Of a stretch of 64,000 nt of DNA, positions 1-11,819 are shown one piece after another (the first letter of the stretch is position 1; every line of letters starts with the position of its first letter). Source of the stretch: Fragilaria crotonensis (taxonomy: Eukaryota; Bacillariophyta; Fragilariophyceae; Fragilariales; Fragilariaceae). Below the pieces are notes generated by a model. It made no database searches. It was not told the origin of the DNA and saw only the letters and a program-made list of their open reading frames with translations. A program made the position numbers and the translations under genes. The DNA lies in assembly GCA_022925895.1 (NCBI GenBank), contig JAKSYS010000004.1, positions 1 through 64,000 of the forward strand, read 5' to 3'.

Positions 1-1441
1 TTGGATTGTTCTCATGTCTCCTTTGGGTAGAGTCCATTTATTCCTCCCCAATTGGACCATCACTGGTGGATATACAAACTTTTGCTTCTTCATGTGGCAT
101 GATTTGCCAAACCTCTGACAAAAGAATGCATGGAATCTGTCTACCATTAAATTGATTAACTGGGAAGCTCATTCTATAATAATTAACCAGACTTCAGTGG
201 CCCATACTCATGTGGTCAAATTCCTGATCAAGCAAACAAATGTGATGGCAGAAATCAAAGGAGTGTCTTTTTGTCCGGGTCAGACACTCAAGAATGCACA
301 AGGATCACTTCCACCAGCCACAGCATTACTAGTACTACTACTACTACATGTTGTGCTGAGCATAGCAATCACATAGAATGGCTCAATCAGTTCTTGACTG
401 GAATTAAGTTGCAATTTCTTTCTTCAGCCAAACACCTTCCCGCTGCTTTGTGCTGCCCTGGTGTTGTTGTTGGATGGGTTATGCCAGTGCTGGTTCTGCT
501 CCTGAACCGATATGTGAGAACTATCACCCCACACTGCTTCACATAATCATACAACAAAACAAGATTGGATGGGCTTCATTATTTTGGAGGAGATTTAGCA
601 TGGACTGGAGTCAACACCAGCGATGCTACTTGTCGCCTCCATGAGATGACAACAATGATCTCAATCAATAGAGTATAGCTCGGCATGGTAGCAGGCAAAT
701 TTAATCCAACTCATATGTTGGGAACAATGGAACAAGCTTTGGAAACAGCAGAGTCAAGAGACACAAGGGCACTAAAGGCACACCCGAGCAGAGGCCTCAA
801 AATGTGAAATGCGCCAACAATTAATGGAGATCTGGCTAGTACTGATGTCATCCTCATTCAAGCAAGAATGCAGGATGCAGTACAAGGCAAAAATACAGAA
901 GCTGTGACATCAAGACATTTCCAATCACAACAATCATTCCCAAGTAGGAGTCACCAAAATTGCTGGCCATTCATGTGCCTATCTTTTGGAAAAGATATCA
1001 GCTTATCAGAGAATTCTTGAATTGGCCATTGTCATGATGTCACCCAATGGAAAATGACTGCAGATCTCACCAGGAGTGTAGTGCCTATCCATGCATGTGA
1101 GTCAAATGCCTTCATCTTGGGCATAGTGGCAGCAGGTTAAATAGACTTGTTATTTTTTACCATTCCTCAGCATGAGTACTACCGGTAGTTGTCTTAGTTC
1201 TTGTTGACAACACGAACTGCCACGACACGACGCTGGATATACTGGTACTGTACTACTGTAGTACTGCACTATTGTAGTTCGTTTTTTTATGTACTGCATT
1301 CCGAGTACTGTAGTACGATCTCGATTAGTGCGCGAAAATTCAAAATGTGGTAGTAAGTACTGGGAATAACCAGTTTTTAACTGTCAACGCTCATCAAAAC
1401 ACGGACGTGAATTGGATTAGGGCCGCGCGGAAAGTCATATG
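1..1441. repeat. Unnamed dispersed repeat, copy A (5' part; runs off the left edge)
   Basis: This stretch aligns over its whole length with 6490-7892, with many point differences and small indels, so the two are old paralogous copies. No intact gene is visible. The short open frames are interrupted and differ between the copies. The last 150 bases are rich in GTAC and in TACTG/CAGTA words. The copy is interrupted at 1442-1444 by the Harbinger element and resumes at 5621. I cannot name the family, and the true left end lies outside the window. Confidence 0.75.
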
Positions 1442-1711
1442 TCAGGCCGGTGCTTTCAGCCAACGAAACGTTTTCCCAAAACGAGCATGCACGTTTTGTC
1501 TTTGCGGAAACTCAAAAATTGGTCCTTGCAGTCGTACTCCCTAGAATTAATTACAAAGCAGACAACTTGGAATGCTATTCATATTGGCATGTATAAGAGT
1601 AGAAGAAATTTGGCGTTGAATCGATTTGAGTACAAAAGATACTAAAGTTATCATGTGGTTCAGTAGAGCTTTATTGGCAGAATAGTCGACACATCATGCA
1701 AGTATCATACG

Positions 1712-3460
1712 TTGAAGAACAAAATTTCCGCCATGAGCAAATCCACAAAAAACCGGTCGAAACGGTCGACCAACATATCGGGCGGACTCCAAAAAGAGAT
1801 ACAGGCACTCATTGCGTATGCCTGCTATGATTCGCCTTCTCTGATCCGGCGAGGAGGGTCTCTGGGGGGAGAGCGCGATCGAAAACAAGATGACTTCCAT
1901 CTTCTATGGAGAAGGTACGAATGGCGCCGACCCAAACTTGATCACGTACGACGATCCGTTTTTGCTCGGCTTGAACAAATTCAAGGGGCTCTACACGCAT
2001 TCGGTACATGCGGCCGCAGGAGGGCCAACTTCATCCACTGGAGAAGTGATTCTTTCGATTCCAGCTTTTTTACACCGCCACAAGAAGCTCTTTATCTACG
2101 TTGGTGAGGGTTCGATTGATAAGGCGATACTGTCGCAAAAGTCACTGCTTTCGGTTGGAGAGAAGATTTCGGGCCGCACGCTTCATCGCAATGCCAAGAC
2201 GGTCTTGTGCAATTGCAAGAAGATGATGGCGATTGTAACGAGAAAAGGGTTCGCCGTATAGAGATGGAAAGTTTCCATCCGGAACGAACTGGGAGGACTA
2301 TATATTGTGGTGCCTCATCAAAATGGGCAAGGAATGCGATCGTGCGGAAGCGGAGAAGATAGATTCTGCCTGTTGTCGTCGTCGCCACCAATAGTAACGT
2401 CGTCAAAGGGGGAGAAAGCAAACGGACGAGCACGAGGAGGAGATGTTGGATTCTTGGGCGAGGACGACAACGAGCAGAATGATACACCAAGCATACTTGC
2501 CAACTCGAGCGAAGATTCAGACGAGGCGGACCGGTACCCAGATAAGACGTTCTTTCGGTGTGGTGTCGGCTTTCTTGCGTGGGCCCTATGGGGGCACATA
2601 CCAATCCACAATAGTGCTTGCATGCAATCAGATTCGTTCGGCGACCTCAAAAAAAATGCGTCGGTCGGCAGAAACGTAGCGTCTCGTGCGCAGATGCGCA
2701 AGTTGATGATTGCAGAATGTGCGGCGAGTGTCGATAACCGTCGAGGAAGGAAGCGTCGCGTCACTGAGGATGAAGTGCTGCCTGTGCCTGCACCGTTAGT
2801 CGATTCGTCCAGCAAGTTGATTCTTGCCAAGACGTTGCAATATTTGAACGCCGATTCCTTGGAAAAGGAAAGGCAGAAGAATGCACAGTTCATGATTAGA
2901 AACGTTCGTGACAAGTTGACTGCGCGTCGTCGGAACGAGGATTCAATTCTGCGAGAGCTCGATCGATTTGCAAAACACTAAAAGAAGGCTGGTCAGGCTT
3001 TGCTTGACAAACGTGATGCGCTAGAAATAGAAATCGAAAGCTCGACGGGTTGCAAACTGACGAATATCGTCGACACAGCGACATGATCAAGGAACGAAGC
3101 CGCTTGGAGATTCTTGCAACGTCGTCTTCATCGGATGCCGCGACAACAATTGTAAGAAGTGATCCTAGCAATGAATCCTCCTCTGGGGATTTGTCCGATG
3201 ATGAGGATGACGTTGTCGATGTAACTCCGGCGGCGGCCGCGGCGATGCAAACAATTGTAAACACAGGATGTTGCATTGAATGCAATACACCTTCCAATCA
3301 CTTGTGTCGCAAATGTGAGAAGTGTGTTTGCTCGTTGTGTTGTGGTCAGCGAGAGCTCGAAAATGTTTGGTGGTGCAACGCGTGTTTTAGCACGCAAACG
3401 GTTGCGAATCAACAATCAATTCGCGATGGCAACTACGATTCTGACAAGGAGGACAATTGA
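1712..3460 (+). pseudogene. Accessory protein of the Harbinger element (coiled-coil plus C-terminal zinc-binding domain), broken
   Basis: Open frames run 1712-2107, 1890-2261, 2307-2981 and 3050-3460 with several frame changes, plus a stop at 2979-2981 inside what reads as a continuous charged helix. The middle part is acidic, then rich in Arg/Lys and heptad-like (about 2800-3110). The C-terminal part carries a compact cysteine-rich motif, CCIEC-x8-CRKCEKCVCSLCC-x11-CNAC (3265-3390), resembling a B-box/FYVE/RING-like zinc fold. Harbinger elements usually encode a second, Myb/SANT-like DNA-binding protein needed for transposition. I see no clear SANT tryptophan pattern, so the zinc domain may play that part here. 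The role is inferred from position within the element. Short introns could explain some of the frame changes. Confidence 0.55.
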
Positions 3461-3536
3461 TGATAGTACTACCACTAGATAGCAATGAACTTAGTAAAGC
3501 AACAAATATATATTACGTAATTGATTAGATGTAGTA

Positions 3537-5369
3537 CTACCCAGGAAGGATAGGAACTGGCTCCGTATTTTTTGCGAAACGCTTCGGCCACTTCAACTTG
3601 TTCTCATGAAAGGCGATGTTGAAATTCTCAATCAACATCGCCCTGAATCGATTAAATTCAATCGACTTCACGCTTGTTCCCGATCGAAAGCGAGCATCAT
3701 TATCTAGTATGTCGCCGTCGTCGTCGTCATCATCGTCGTCGTCACAATCACGTGCATCATCCTCGTGATTCATTTGAAATCCGAATCGCGAGCTATCGAA
3801 CGTTCGCAATCTATGACCTTCGTTTCCAATAGTATCTACAAGACGTCGAATCGCAGCAGGGATATCCTCGTCTTGGAACTCTCCATCGTCGTTCTCATAG
3901 CTCGATGGGACACCATCGTCCCATTTGTGTGACAATCCGTCGACATCCAACAAGTGGTTGTGCAAAGCACAGCAAGTCATCCATATGTTGTCGCTTGCTT
4001 CAGTATTGTGGACGCGGATGCCCGTCTTTAGTATCCTCCAACGACCTTTAAGGATGCCAAACGTGCACTCTACGTCCTTTCTAAGTGCTTCTAGCCACTG
4101 GGAGAAGCGTAGCTCCGATCGATTGCACGTGTCTTTCATTGGAGGAATCGTCGTCGGCCATCGGAGGTACCCATTGTCGACGATGACGTATGCGCCCTTG
4201 ATCGTCACGTCCTCTACTTCGTCGCCAGTTGTCACAGTACCAGTATCGTCCTTTCTTCCCCTTTTCAACGTGAAATCAACCATCTCATCGAAAGCACCAT
4301 CACGTAGATCCGACATGAACGAATCGAAACGAATGAGAGCCTTGTCGTTCCACCTTCCTGGGTGGCCTGTGGTAGTATGTAGGATCTGACGGCGATGATT
4401 GACCGTCAGATTATAGGTCCTTGTTGTTGCATCTGACCCCATTTTGTAGCCAATGTGCGCTTGTCGAAACGCAGCAGTGACCTTGTCCAACGGGATATGA
4501 GTAGCATCGGTGCTACCGATACATCCAGGAAACCCGGCCACCGCATACTCGGACTCGCAACTTCGCAAGTCGGCCGTACTCTGAGGCATTTGCACGAAGC
4601 GAGGGTACAAAAATTTCGCACCATACGTCGTGAAAGCGTGAAAAAACAGCGATGGACATCGCGACTTACTTTGGCCTCTTCGATGTCATCAAAAGTCCAC
4701 CCCCTGCCCAAGTACCGAAGTGAGCCTAAAGGAGAAGTTCAAGGGCGAAACTTTCTTGTTGTTTTGCCTTCCAGTGAAGCCATGATCGGCTTCTGTCCGC
4801 CATCAGTCAAACAAACCATCGCAATCGTCACCACAAACCCATTCCAACACCTGTATGTATGACACATACGGCAACCTGAACCTCTGTCGGAAAACCTTAT
4901 TCCAAAAGGGCAGTCCGGTTCAGGATTCTCCACATAGTCAATCCACCAGCTGCTCATTTGGGGCACACTCTACTCATTTTCCAGTGGTTGGGTCGCAATA
5001 CCACTGCCTCTTCATCTTTCGTCTTTTTTTCCGGCGACCGCGAAATCTCTCACGATGACGCCTGAGGTCTATCGCGTCAAATTCTTTCTGTTCCTTGTCC
5101 TCAAGCTCAACCATACCCATCATCGTTAGCAGAACGTTTCTTTTCCTCTCATCTGCTGCCGCCTGCTGTGCCATGTATTCTTCAAGCTTGTCGTCGTCGA
5201 CCGCGCCATCATCATCGATACAATCGTCCTCATTGCCCAAATATCCATCTTCATCCAATAAACCTTCATAGAACGCGTTCAGAGCATCATTAGTATCCAT
5301 CCTTCTATGTGGGTTGATGCTATGTTTATAGATGCAATATGATGAAGTCGCCGCCAATGCTGTTGTCAT
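3537..5369 (-). pseudogene. PIF/Harbinger transposase (DDE_Tnp_4 type), frame interrupted
   Basis: The largest frame (4610 down to 3537, 357 aa) carries the catalytic core. The first Asp lies in GCIGSTDATHIP, the second in VIVDNGYLRWP, and the Glu in VECTFGILKGRWRIL followed by CCALHNHLL, which is the classic D-D-E pattern of Harbinger transposases. An acidic run of nine Asp and a conserved-looking tail (FRAMLIENFNIAFHENKLKWP) end the protein. Upstream, other frames carry GRGWTFDDIEEAKVSRDVHRCFF (4711-4640) and FRQRFRLPYVSYIQ (about 4890), both typical of the N-terminal half, and an acidic/basic leader (5369-4974). The N-terminal half is therefore spread over about three frames, by frameshifts or by unrecognised introns. 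The enzyme would bind the terminal repeats and cut and paste the element. Confidence 0.8.
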
Positions 5370-5620
5370 TGGAAGGTTGCAATTCTACAAAACATCATCC
5401 GATGCATCTCGAAAACCCTATTAAGGAATACTTTAGTGATGGGGTTTGTAAAAAATCCGGCTGTTCACAAACGCTCGAAAACGGTTTGTTAAAAACCCGG
5501 ATTCACAAAGCGAGCATGCCCGTTTGCGATGACTTTTTGTGGCTGCAAGGACGATATTTTCACAGAATAGACTACTACGGTTTGTTTTGCGAGACATTTT
5601 GTTGGCTGAAAGCACCGGCC

Positions 5621-5766
5621 TCATACAACTATTGTAAGTGTATGATTTTCGACGTTTGACCTTGCTCGTACGTCTCGTATGTACGAGAATGTACGCACAA
5701 CTGGACCTTAGGGCAGGTCGGAAAGTATACTCTAATTGTATGACTCTTGGGAAAATCCTTGTATGC
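5621..5766. repeat. Unnamed repeat copy A, 3' part after the Harbinger insertion
   Basis: From about 5634 the sequence (GTGTATGATTTTCGAC, then ACTGGACCTTAGGGCAGG) matches 11407-11532, the 3' part of copy B. Similarity stops after AAAATCCTTGTA. Removing the Harbinger element and one TCA gives a sequence collinear with copy B, apart from about 13 extra bases next to the insertion point. Confidence 0.75.
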
Positions 5767-6489
5767 ATACTGATAAGCGGTGGAGGAAACCATACACCTA
5801 AGGTATGACTCTAAAAAGGTACGGAAATGATATTAGGAAATGTAGTTATCCAATGTTAGTCATATTGAAACATTCAACCATGAAGTATCAATAAGACAGG
5901 AATGTGTGCATCGCTTTACGTAGCGCAAACGTAGTACATTACGTTGTACCAGTACTAGCGTACTCGGCCATTACGTAGTATGATACATTAGATAGTACTC
6001 CGAGTGCCAGGTACAGTACGTAACGTTGAACATTACGTGGTACATTACGCAGTGAATTCCCTACTCTAGCTAGTAAATTCAGTATTAGTACTCTATTCTC
6101 TATTTCTCTATTAGGTACTACTATCATAGTAAATTTCATGGTACTGTAATGTATTTGTACTCCGAGTACACGGTAACAGATTACCGTGGTGCATTAGGCA
6201 CTGAATTCCGTAATAAATTCCGTAATAAAATCCGAAGTACATTCCGTAGTACAGTGCTTTATATTCTAGTAGTTCAGTAATAACATTGTGTATTCCAGAG
6301 TTCCATATTCACATAAAAACCTATTTTCAATTTTTATTGTGCTGCTGTCGCATCCTTGATAAGGAATACTCAAACCACATGGATGGGCACTAACTTGGAT
6401 ACAATAGCAGCCACCAATTTGTATTCCAGCAGAGTCCAGCCAGATACAGCAGTCAGAGTATTGCTACTACCAGCAATGCACAACTCTGT
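5767..6489. other. Spacer between repeat copies A and B; GTAC-rich, no gene
   Basis: No credible coding region is seen. From about 5925 to 6260 the sequence is dominated by short words around TAC/GTA, such as GTAC, TTACGTAGTA and ATTCCGTAGTAC. Part of 6300-6489 may belong to copy B, but copy A is cut by the window edge there and cannot be compared. Confidence 0.5.
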
Positions 6490-7892
6490 CGGATTGTTCT
6501 CATGTCTCGGGCTAGAGTCCATCTATTCCTCCCCGATTGGACCATCATTGGTGGATATACAAACTTCTCTTCATGGGGCATCTGCCAAACATCTTCTCCT
6601 CAAAAACATTTGACAAAAGAATACATGGAATCTGTCCACCCTTAAATTGATCAACTGTGAAGCTCATTATAATGCCACCATTTACCAGACTTTAGTGGCC
6701 CAGACTCATGTAGTCAAAATCCAGATCAAGCAAACAAATCTGATTGCGGAAATCAAAGGTGTGTCTTTGTGTGCGGGACAGCCACACAAGAATGCACTAG
6801 GATCACTTCCAGCCACAGCATTAGTACTACTACTATATGTTGTGCTGAGCATGGCTATTGCATAGAATGGCACAATCACTTCTTGACTGGACTTTGCTTT
6901 CTTTTTTCAGTCAAACACCTTCCCGCTGCTTTGTGCTGGCTGCCCTATTGTTGGATGGGTTATACCAGCAGTGCTGGTTCTGCTCCTGAACCGATATGTG
7001 AGAGCTATCACCCCACAGTGCAACACATAATCATACAACAAAACAGGATTGGATGGGCTCCATTATTTTGGAGGAGATTTAGCATGGGCTGCAGTCAACA
7101 CCAGCAATGCTCCTACTTATCGCCTCAATGAGGTGACACGATGACCTCGAACAATATAGCTAAGCACCAGCATGGCTGGCCAATGTAATTCAACTAATAT
7201 GCTTGGAACAATGGTACAGCTTTGGAAACAGCAGAATCAAGAGACACACGGGCACTTTGACGACACCCAAGCAGAGGCCTCAAAATGCAAAATGTGCCAG
7301 CAATTAATGGAGATCTAATACTGACATCCTCATTCAATGCAGTACGAGACAAAAGTTCAGCAGTTGTCACATCAAGACATTTCCAATCACAACCAACATT
7401 CCCAAGTAGGAGTCACCAAAATTGGTGGCGATTCATGCGCCTATCTTGTTTTGGAAAAGTTATTAACTTATCAGAGAATTCTTTAATTTGGTTGCCATGA
7501 CTATGTCACCCAATGGAAAATGACTGCAGATCCCACGAGTGTAGTGCCTATCTATGTTAGTCAAATGCCTCCATCTTAGGCAAATTAGTAGCAGGTTAAA
7601 TAGACTTGTTATTATTATTTAATTTTTCTCAGCCAGCGTAGTTGTATTAGTTATTGACAACTCGAACTGCCACGACAAACGCTGGATACAATGGTACTGT
7701 ACTACTATAGTACTGCATTATTGTAGTTCGTTTTTCTTATGTACTGTACTTCGAGTACTGTTGCACAATCTGGATTAGTGCGCGAAATTCAAAATGTTGA
7801 AGTAAGTACAGGGGAATAACCATTTTTTAACTGTCAACGCTCGTCAAAACACGGACGTGAATTGGATTAGGGCCGCGCGGAAAGTCATAACT
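6490..7892. repeat. Unnamed dispersed repeat, copy B (5' part)
   Basis: This is the direct-orientation paralogue of 1-1441. It has the same order of blocks, including GGATTGTTCTCATGTCTC at the left and GAATTGGATTAGGGCCGCG at the right end. Many substitutions and indels separate the copies. A former coding content cannot be excluded, because short peptide stretches are shared by the copies in one frame, but both are heavily interrupted and I recognise no family. The copy is split at a TA (7893-7894) by a Tc1/mariner-type element. Confidence 0.75.
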
Positions 7893-7894
7893 TA

Positions 7895-10800
7895 TGGCTG
7901 GTTGAAAAAATCGGAAACTTCCCGTAGCTCTGCGTAGCCCTAATACGTGACGTCATAATTAGCGCCGTCCGATGATAGCGCGCCATTATTTTTCCGCACA
8001 AACAACACGACAAACGCCTCTCGACCATGGCGAAAACGCCGTCATGCATTTCTCCTGCAGTAGTGTGAATCAGGTGGAGCCAAAGCATCTAATCCCTTCT
8101 TAATTTGCTTGAAAATGCAATCAAGCTATTGGCTCCACCCAAGAGAAAGGTATCGCTTCATTAGAAGTTCAATAAAATACCTTTGTCGTGAACCACGCTT
8201 CCGACACAAGTGGAGGACTGCCGACCACCTTGTTTCACTCTGTCATGAGTGGTATACAATTCAGAACCACTACAATTCAATGCAGATGATCTCAATAGTG
8301 CTTTGTTGAAAGATCCAGCCTTGAAGCTTGATATGAACGCAGAAAAATCGGCTTCAAATCAGTTTGGGATCTATCACGATACGTACCGGCCAAAGGATAC
8401 AAAACGAAGAAATCATTGCTACTACTTGTGTGATCCAGATGGAAATGAACATGTCAATAGTCCACCAATAGGAAAGGCATGGTACAACACTTTTCCACAA
8501 TTGGATGATGAGATAAAGGCGCTGGAGCGTGTGACTCGGAACAAAGAACAACGACAGTTTCCGGCCGACGTAATCGAGTTGATTTCAATTGCAAATCAAG
8601 CACCGCCACTGCAACATAAAAATCAAAATAACGACGACGATGAAAGAGCAGCTAAAAGACTTCGCCAATCTGAAATTAATACTACTAGTAGTAATTACAC
8701 AGCACGTCATTCCACTAGTTGTAGCAGGAGCGGGCAGGGGCGAAGTGACGACGGAGGAACAAAACGCATCTCCCGGACTCGCACCACCACAACTTGCACC
8801 AGGTTACAACATTTGGTGGGAGTCGACTGAGGCATTCAGGCTTTTCAATGCTTCAAGAGGAAGGAGACTTCGATTGACCGACTAGAGGAGCTGATCGCCG
8901 TGCTTGAGAATGCCAACGCAACTGCAGTGTCGTACAAGATGATCGTCGAGGTCTGGATGCTGACGAAACAATGAGTGAGCACAAGAAAGAGGACATCCGA
9001 ATGAAAGCGAGATATCTTGCACAGGCTTACCGTATTGCAATTGAAGAGATGCCATTCAAGACTTGGAACGATTGTTGTCGTGACGCAATCGATCAACTCG
9101 CCACTGTCCATATCAAATATATCAAGAATGAAAAAGTTCTGCAACGATGGAATGTTGAGTTTTGCAAAACAAAATCATTTCGCATCAAGAGCAGGGGGAA
9201 AAGAGACTTACCAGCTTTCCTGGAGGCCCATCCTATTGTTGTTACGGTAATGAAAGAGTATGGGCGCGAGAATCTCTCTGACCTTTCAATCGATATGATG
9301 CACTCATACCTCCACAACACAATTATAAAATCACTTGTCATCGAACGCCTGCAAGGAAAGGAAGCAACAAGTGAAAGTGAGTTCGAAGAAGAAAAGTTGA
9401 ATCTGTTGCGAGAGTGGCTTGAGCTGTCTTTGCCATGCCACAACTTACCGATGGATGTTGCACCTTGGATTTCGATACGAAACGCATCGAAAGGGATATT
9501 ACGTTGACGGACACGAGAAGAAAGCGACGGTTGAGTATCGGTGGGACTTCTGCGAGCGCTACTTGCTCCTTGAGCGCCAGATGTTTCGTTGGATTCAAGT
9601 CAGTCTGGAAGAGGCCGAAGCTGCAAGCGTTAGGCAAAGTCACAGCGGGCAGTGGATTCACATATACGGACGAACTTACCGGCAATACAATGGTCGAATA
9701 TCATGTCGACACCTGCAAGGAATTCATGCACCAAATGAACAAAGCATTTGGCGGAAATGTCAGCGTACGATCGAATCCAGAAAAGCGTCCTCTCATTGTG
9801 TTTGGACAAGACGAATGCATCGTGAAGCAGTATTCCTTCACGCACAAGAGCTGGAACAGGCCAAATCGCGAGCAGGCACTGATCCCAAAGATGACGGCCT
9901 CGGGTGATGATCTCAGCTTTCGTTTCACGCGAGTTTGGGTATGGAATGGCGCTTACAAGCAACGAACTCCAACGCGTGAACGCAGCAAGACTAGGAACGA
10001 AGTACAAGGATGAGACAGCAGCCAGAAAGAAACGAGGAAGCGAACTCAAGCAACCACTTACCACGAGTCCCTTCGTTTTGGAGTTTGAGTACGGTGCATC
10101 AGCGGAGGATACTGGACGTACGATTCAATGGTCCTACAATTGGAAGACTGCGCGGATGTCGTCAAGACTCTCTATCCTCAATATGACTTTCTATTCCTTT
10201 TTGACCACTCTTGTGGTCATGATCGAATGCCAGATGATGCACTGCGAATAGAAGGAATGAACAAGGGATACGGGGTGAGCAAAACATCATGAAAGATAGC
10301 GTAATCAAGAGCGTTGACGGTTACCTCGGACCACACAATCACGATTTCAAGCTCAATGTTGGCGACGTCCAATCCATGGTATTTCGTCCAGGTGACGATG
10401 GGCCATACTGGATGACCCCAGAGGCGACAGCAAACAAGGAAAGATCATTTTGGAACGACCGTAATCACAAAGGAGTACACAAGCCACAGCTGATTAAAAT
10501 GCTTCAGCAAGAAGGCATCAAAAACCCGAAAGGAAGCAAGCAACAGATCAAGAACATGGCAGAACGCGCAGGCATCGCACTTACATACCAGAAACAAGAC
10601 ATCCTCGAAGGCTGGGAAGGAAAAGCAAAGGGATGGAGCAGATTCTTTGGGAGCGAGGATGGATCGATCCCAGCCAAGATCAAAATCTTATACAGTCCAT
10701 GGTAAAAAGATTCAATGGGAGCAGTCGAGAAGGACAAGAGTCTTCGGTACCTCATGTCGAACCTCAAGGACTTCGAGGCCCAGAAACAATGCTTCAAATC

Positions 10801-11404
10801 AAGGCCAGGAGATGGGCCTGTTCATGGATCGAACACCAAAATGCCACTGTGAGCTTGCTGGGAAGGGATTGAATACGCGTGGGGATGTGCCAAAAATTAT
10901 TTTCGACGGCAACCTTTGAAAGACAAGAGAGGCAAGGACAACTTCCGTCGGACAGTGAAAGTGCTTTTCAAGAAATGTCATTACAGCAGAGCGCGTACGA
11001 ATGTTTTCGCAACGCGCCCGAGCATACATTCTTGCGTATCACAAGATCCGACAAGATCAACTTACTGATTCGTCGCCAACTTCTGAATTAGACGACGCTT
11101 CCGCCTCTCCTGTGAAGGTGGAAAAGCTGCTGAAGAAATTCAAGACACATAGATGTGCCATGGACTTCGACAGCACCTTCTGCAAGGCTGTATTCCTTGA
11201 TGATATTGAGGACGATATGGAAACATGATCATCGTGATTGATGATTGCTTTTGTGATGCTGGCATCAGAATTGAGAATTTGTATCCATTTGTTAAAGATT
11301 CGTTCTTTTTTCTACAGAAATGGCAGTACTACTTTGTCGTGCTAATAATTTTGTATGCAAGTGTACGCAGGCTACTGGAAGTACTCTGATTTTGCAACCA
11401 GCCA
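7895..11404 (+). mobile_element. Tc1/mariner-type DNA transposon 1 (3.5 kb), ends intact
   Basis: The terminal inverted repeats are TGGCTGGTTG (7895-7904) and CAACCAGCCA (11395-11404), flanked by the dinucleotide TA on both sides (7893-7894, 11405-11406). A TA duplication is the mark of the Tc1/mariner group. A single transposase-like coding region fills 8249-11228. The element lies inside repeat copy B. Its sister at 11820-15384 has a similar length and a related terminus (CAGCTGGTTTT), so the two belong to one family. At 3.5 kb, both are larger than classical mariner elements because the transposase has long N- and C-terminal extensions. Confidence 0.85.
8249..11228 (+). pseudogene. Large DDE transposase of Tc1/mariner-type element 1, frame interrupted
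   Basis: The blocks in order are: a basic/acidic N-terminal region (8249-8830); a helix-rich region (8971-9420) that aligns with the sister element (RARYLAQAYRIAI... TWNDCCRDA); then WMLHLGFRYETHRKGYYVDGHE (9450-9520), the DGHE motif that precedes the nuclease in this family. The catalytic residues are the Asp of FGQDEC (about 9800), the Asp of FLFDHSCGHD (about 10200) and the Glu of GIEYAWGCAKNYFRR (about 10870), which matches the mariner PIE-x-xWG-x-K signature. A tail motif KLLKKFKTHRCAMDFD (11128-11175) is shared with the sister element. Coding passes through at least five frames, by frameshift or unrecognised introns. The protein would cut at the terminal repeats and insert at TA. Confidence 0.75.
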
Positions 11405-11406
11405 TA

Positions 11407-11532
11407 GTGTATGATTTTCGACATTTGCCCTTGTTCCTACGTGTCGTTTGTACGAGAATGTACGCACAACTGGACCTTAGGGCAGGTCGGAAAGTATACT
11501 TTAATTGTATGACTCTCGGGAAAATCCTTGTA
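11407..11532. repeat. Unnamed repeat copy B, 3' part after transposon 1
   Basis: This part is collinear with 5634-5766 at high identity (GAGAATGTACGCACAACTGG, then TTAGGGCAGGTCGGAAAGTA). It ends with AAAATCCTTGTA, after which the copies diverge. It establishes that transposon 1 interrupts one repeat unit. Confidence 0.75.
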
Positions 11533-11819
11533 CTGCAGTGTATACTCTGCTCAGGTCCTGAAGTGTACACTCCGCTCAGGTCCTGGCGTGTCAGAAATAT
11601 GTGTGGCCTCCCTCGCACTTCATTCTTACTGAAGTCCTCGGTTTCTATGACTCGCCAAATCTGGTTGCCTTCCTAATGTTTTTTGGATATTATCGGGCGC
11701 CTGGCTTAATCAACGCCCATCCAATATCAAGCAGTGCTCTTGAATGTATTCTTGTACAAATACATCTCCATATGAATAAGTGCTTGGTTCCTCACCGGAC
11801 ATTCCGAGGAATCCAGGTA
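11533..11819. other. Spacer between repeat copy B and Tc1/mariner element 2; no gene seen
   Basis: The spacer holds a short duplicated phrase, CTCAGGTCCTG, near 11550 and 11576. Nothing else is recognisable. The target TA of element 2 closes the segment at 11818-11819. Confidence 0.4.

Larger units (their letters stand above)
1445..5620. mobile_element. PIF/Harbinger-type DNA transposon, complete ends, decayed genes
   Basis: The ends are perfect 20-bp inverted repeats, GGCCGGTGCTTTCAGCCAAC at 1445-1464 and its complement at 5601-5620. They are flanked by the 3-bp direct duplication TCA (1442-1444 and 5621-5623). Short terminal repeats with a 3-bp duplication are the hallmark of PIF/Harbinger elements, although the family usually prefers TTA/TAA-like targets. 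Two genes are present, as is normal for the family: a transposase on the minus strand (about 3537-5369) and an accessory protein on the plus strand (about 1712-3460). They converge at about 3460-3537. Both are interrupted, so this copy is probably not autonomous. Further homology to the right TIR side continues into 5500-5600 (AGCATGC, TGCAAGGAC words mirrored near 1490-1530), so subterminal sequence is also inverted. Confidence 0.88.

Noticed and set aside
1-7892. Repeat copies A and B as the two LTRs of one element
   Set aside because: They are too diverged, the homology resumes beyond the inserted transposons, no coding interior lies between them and no flanking duplication is seen.
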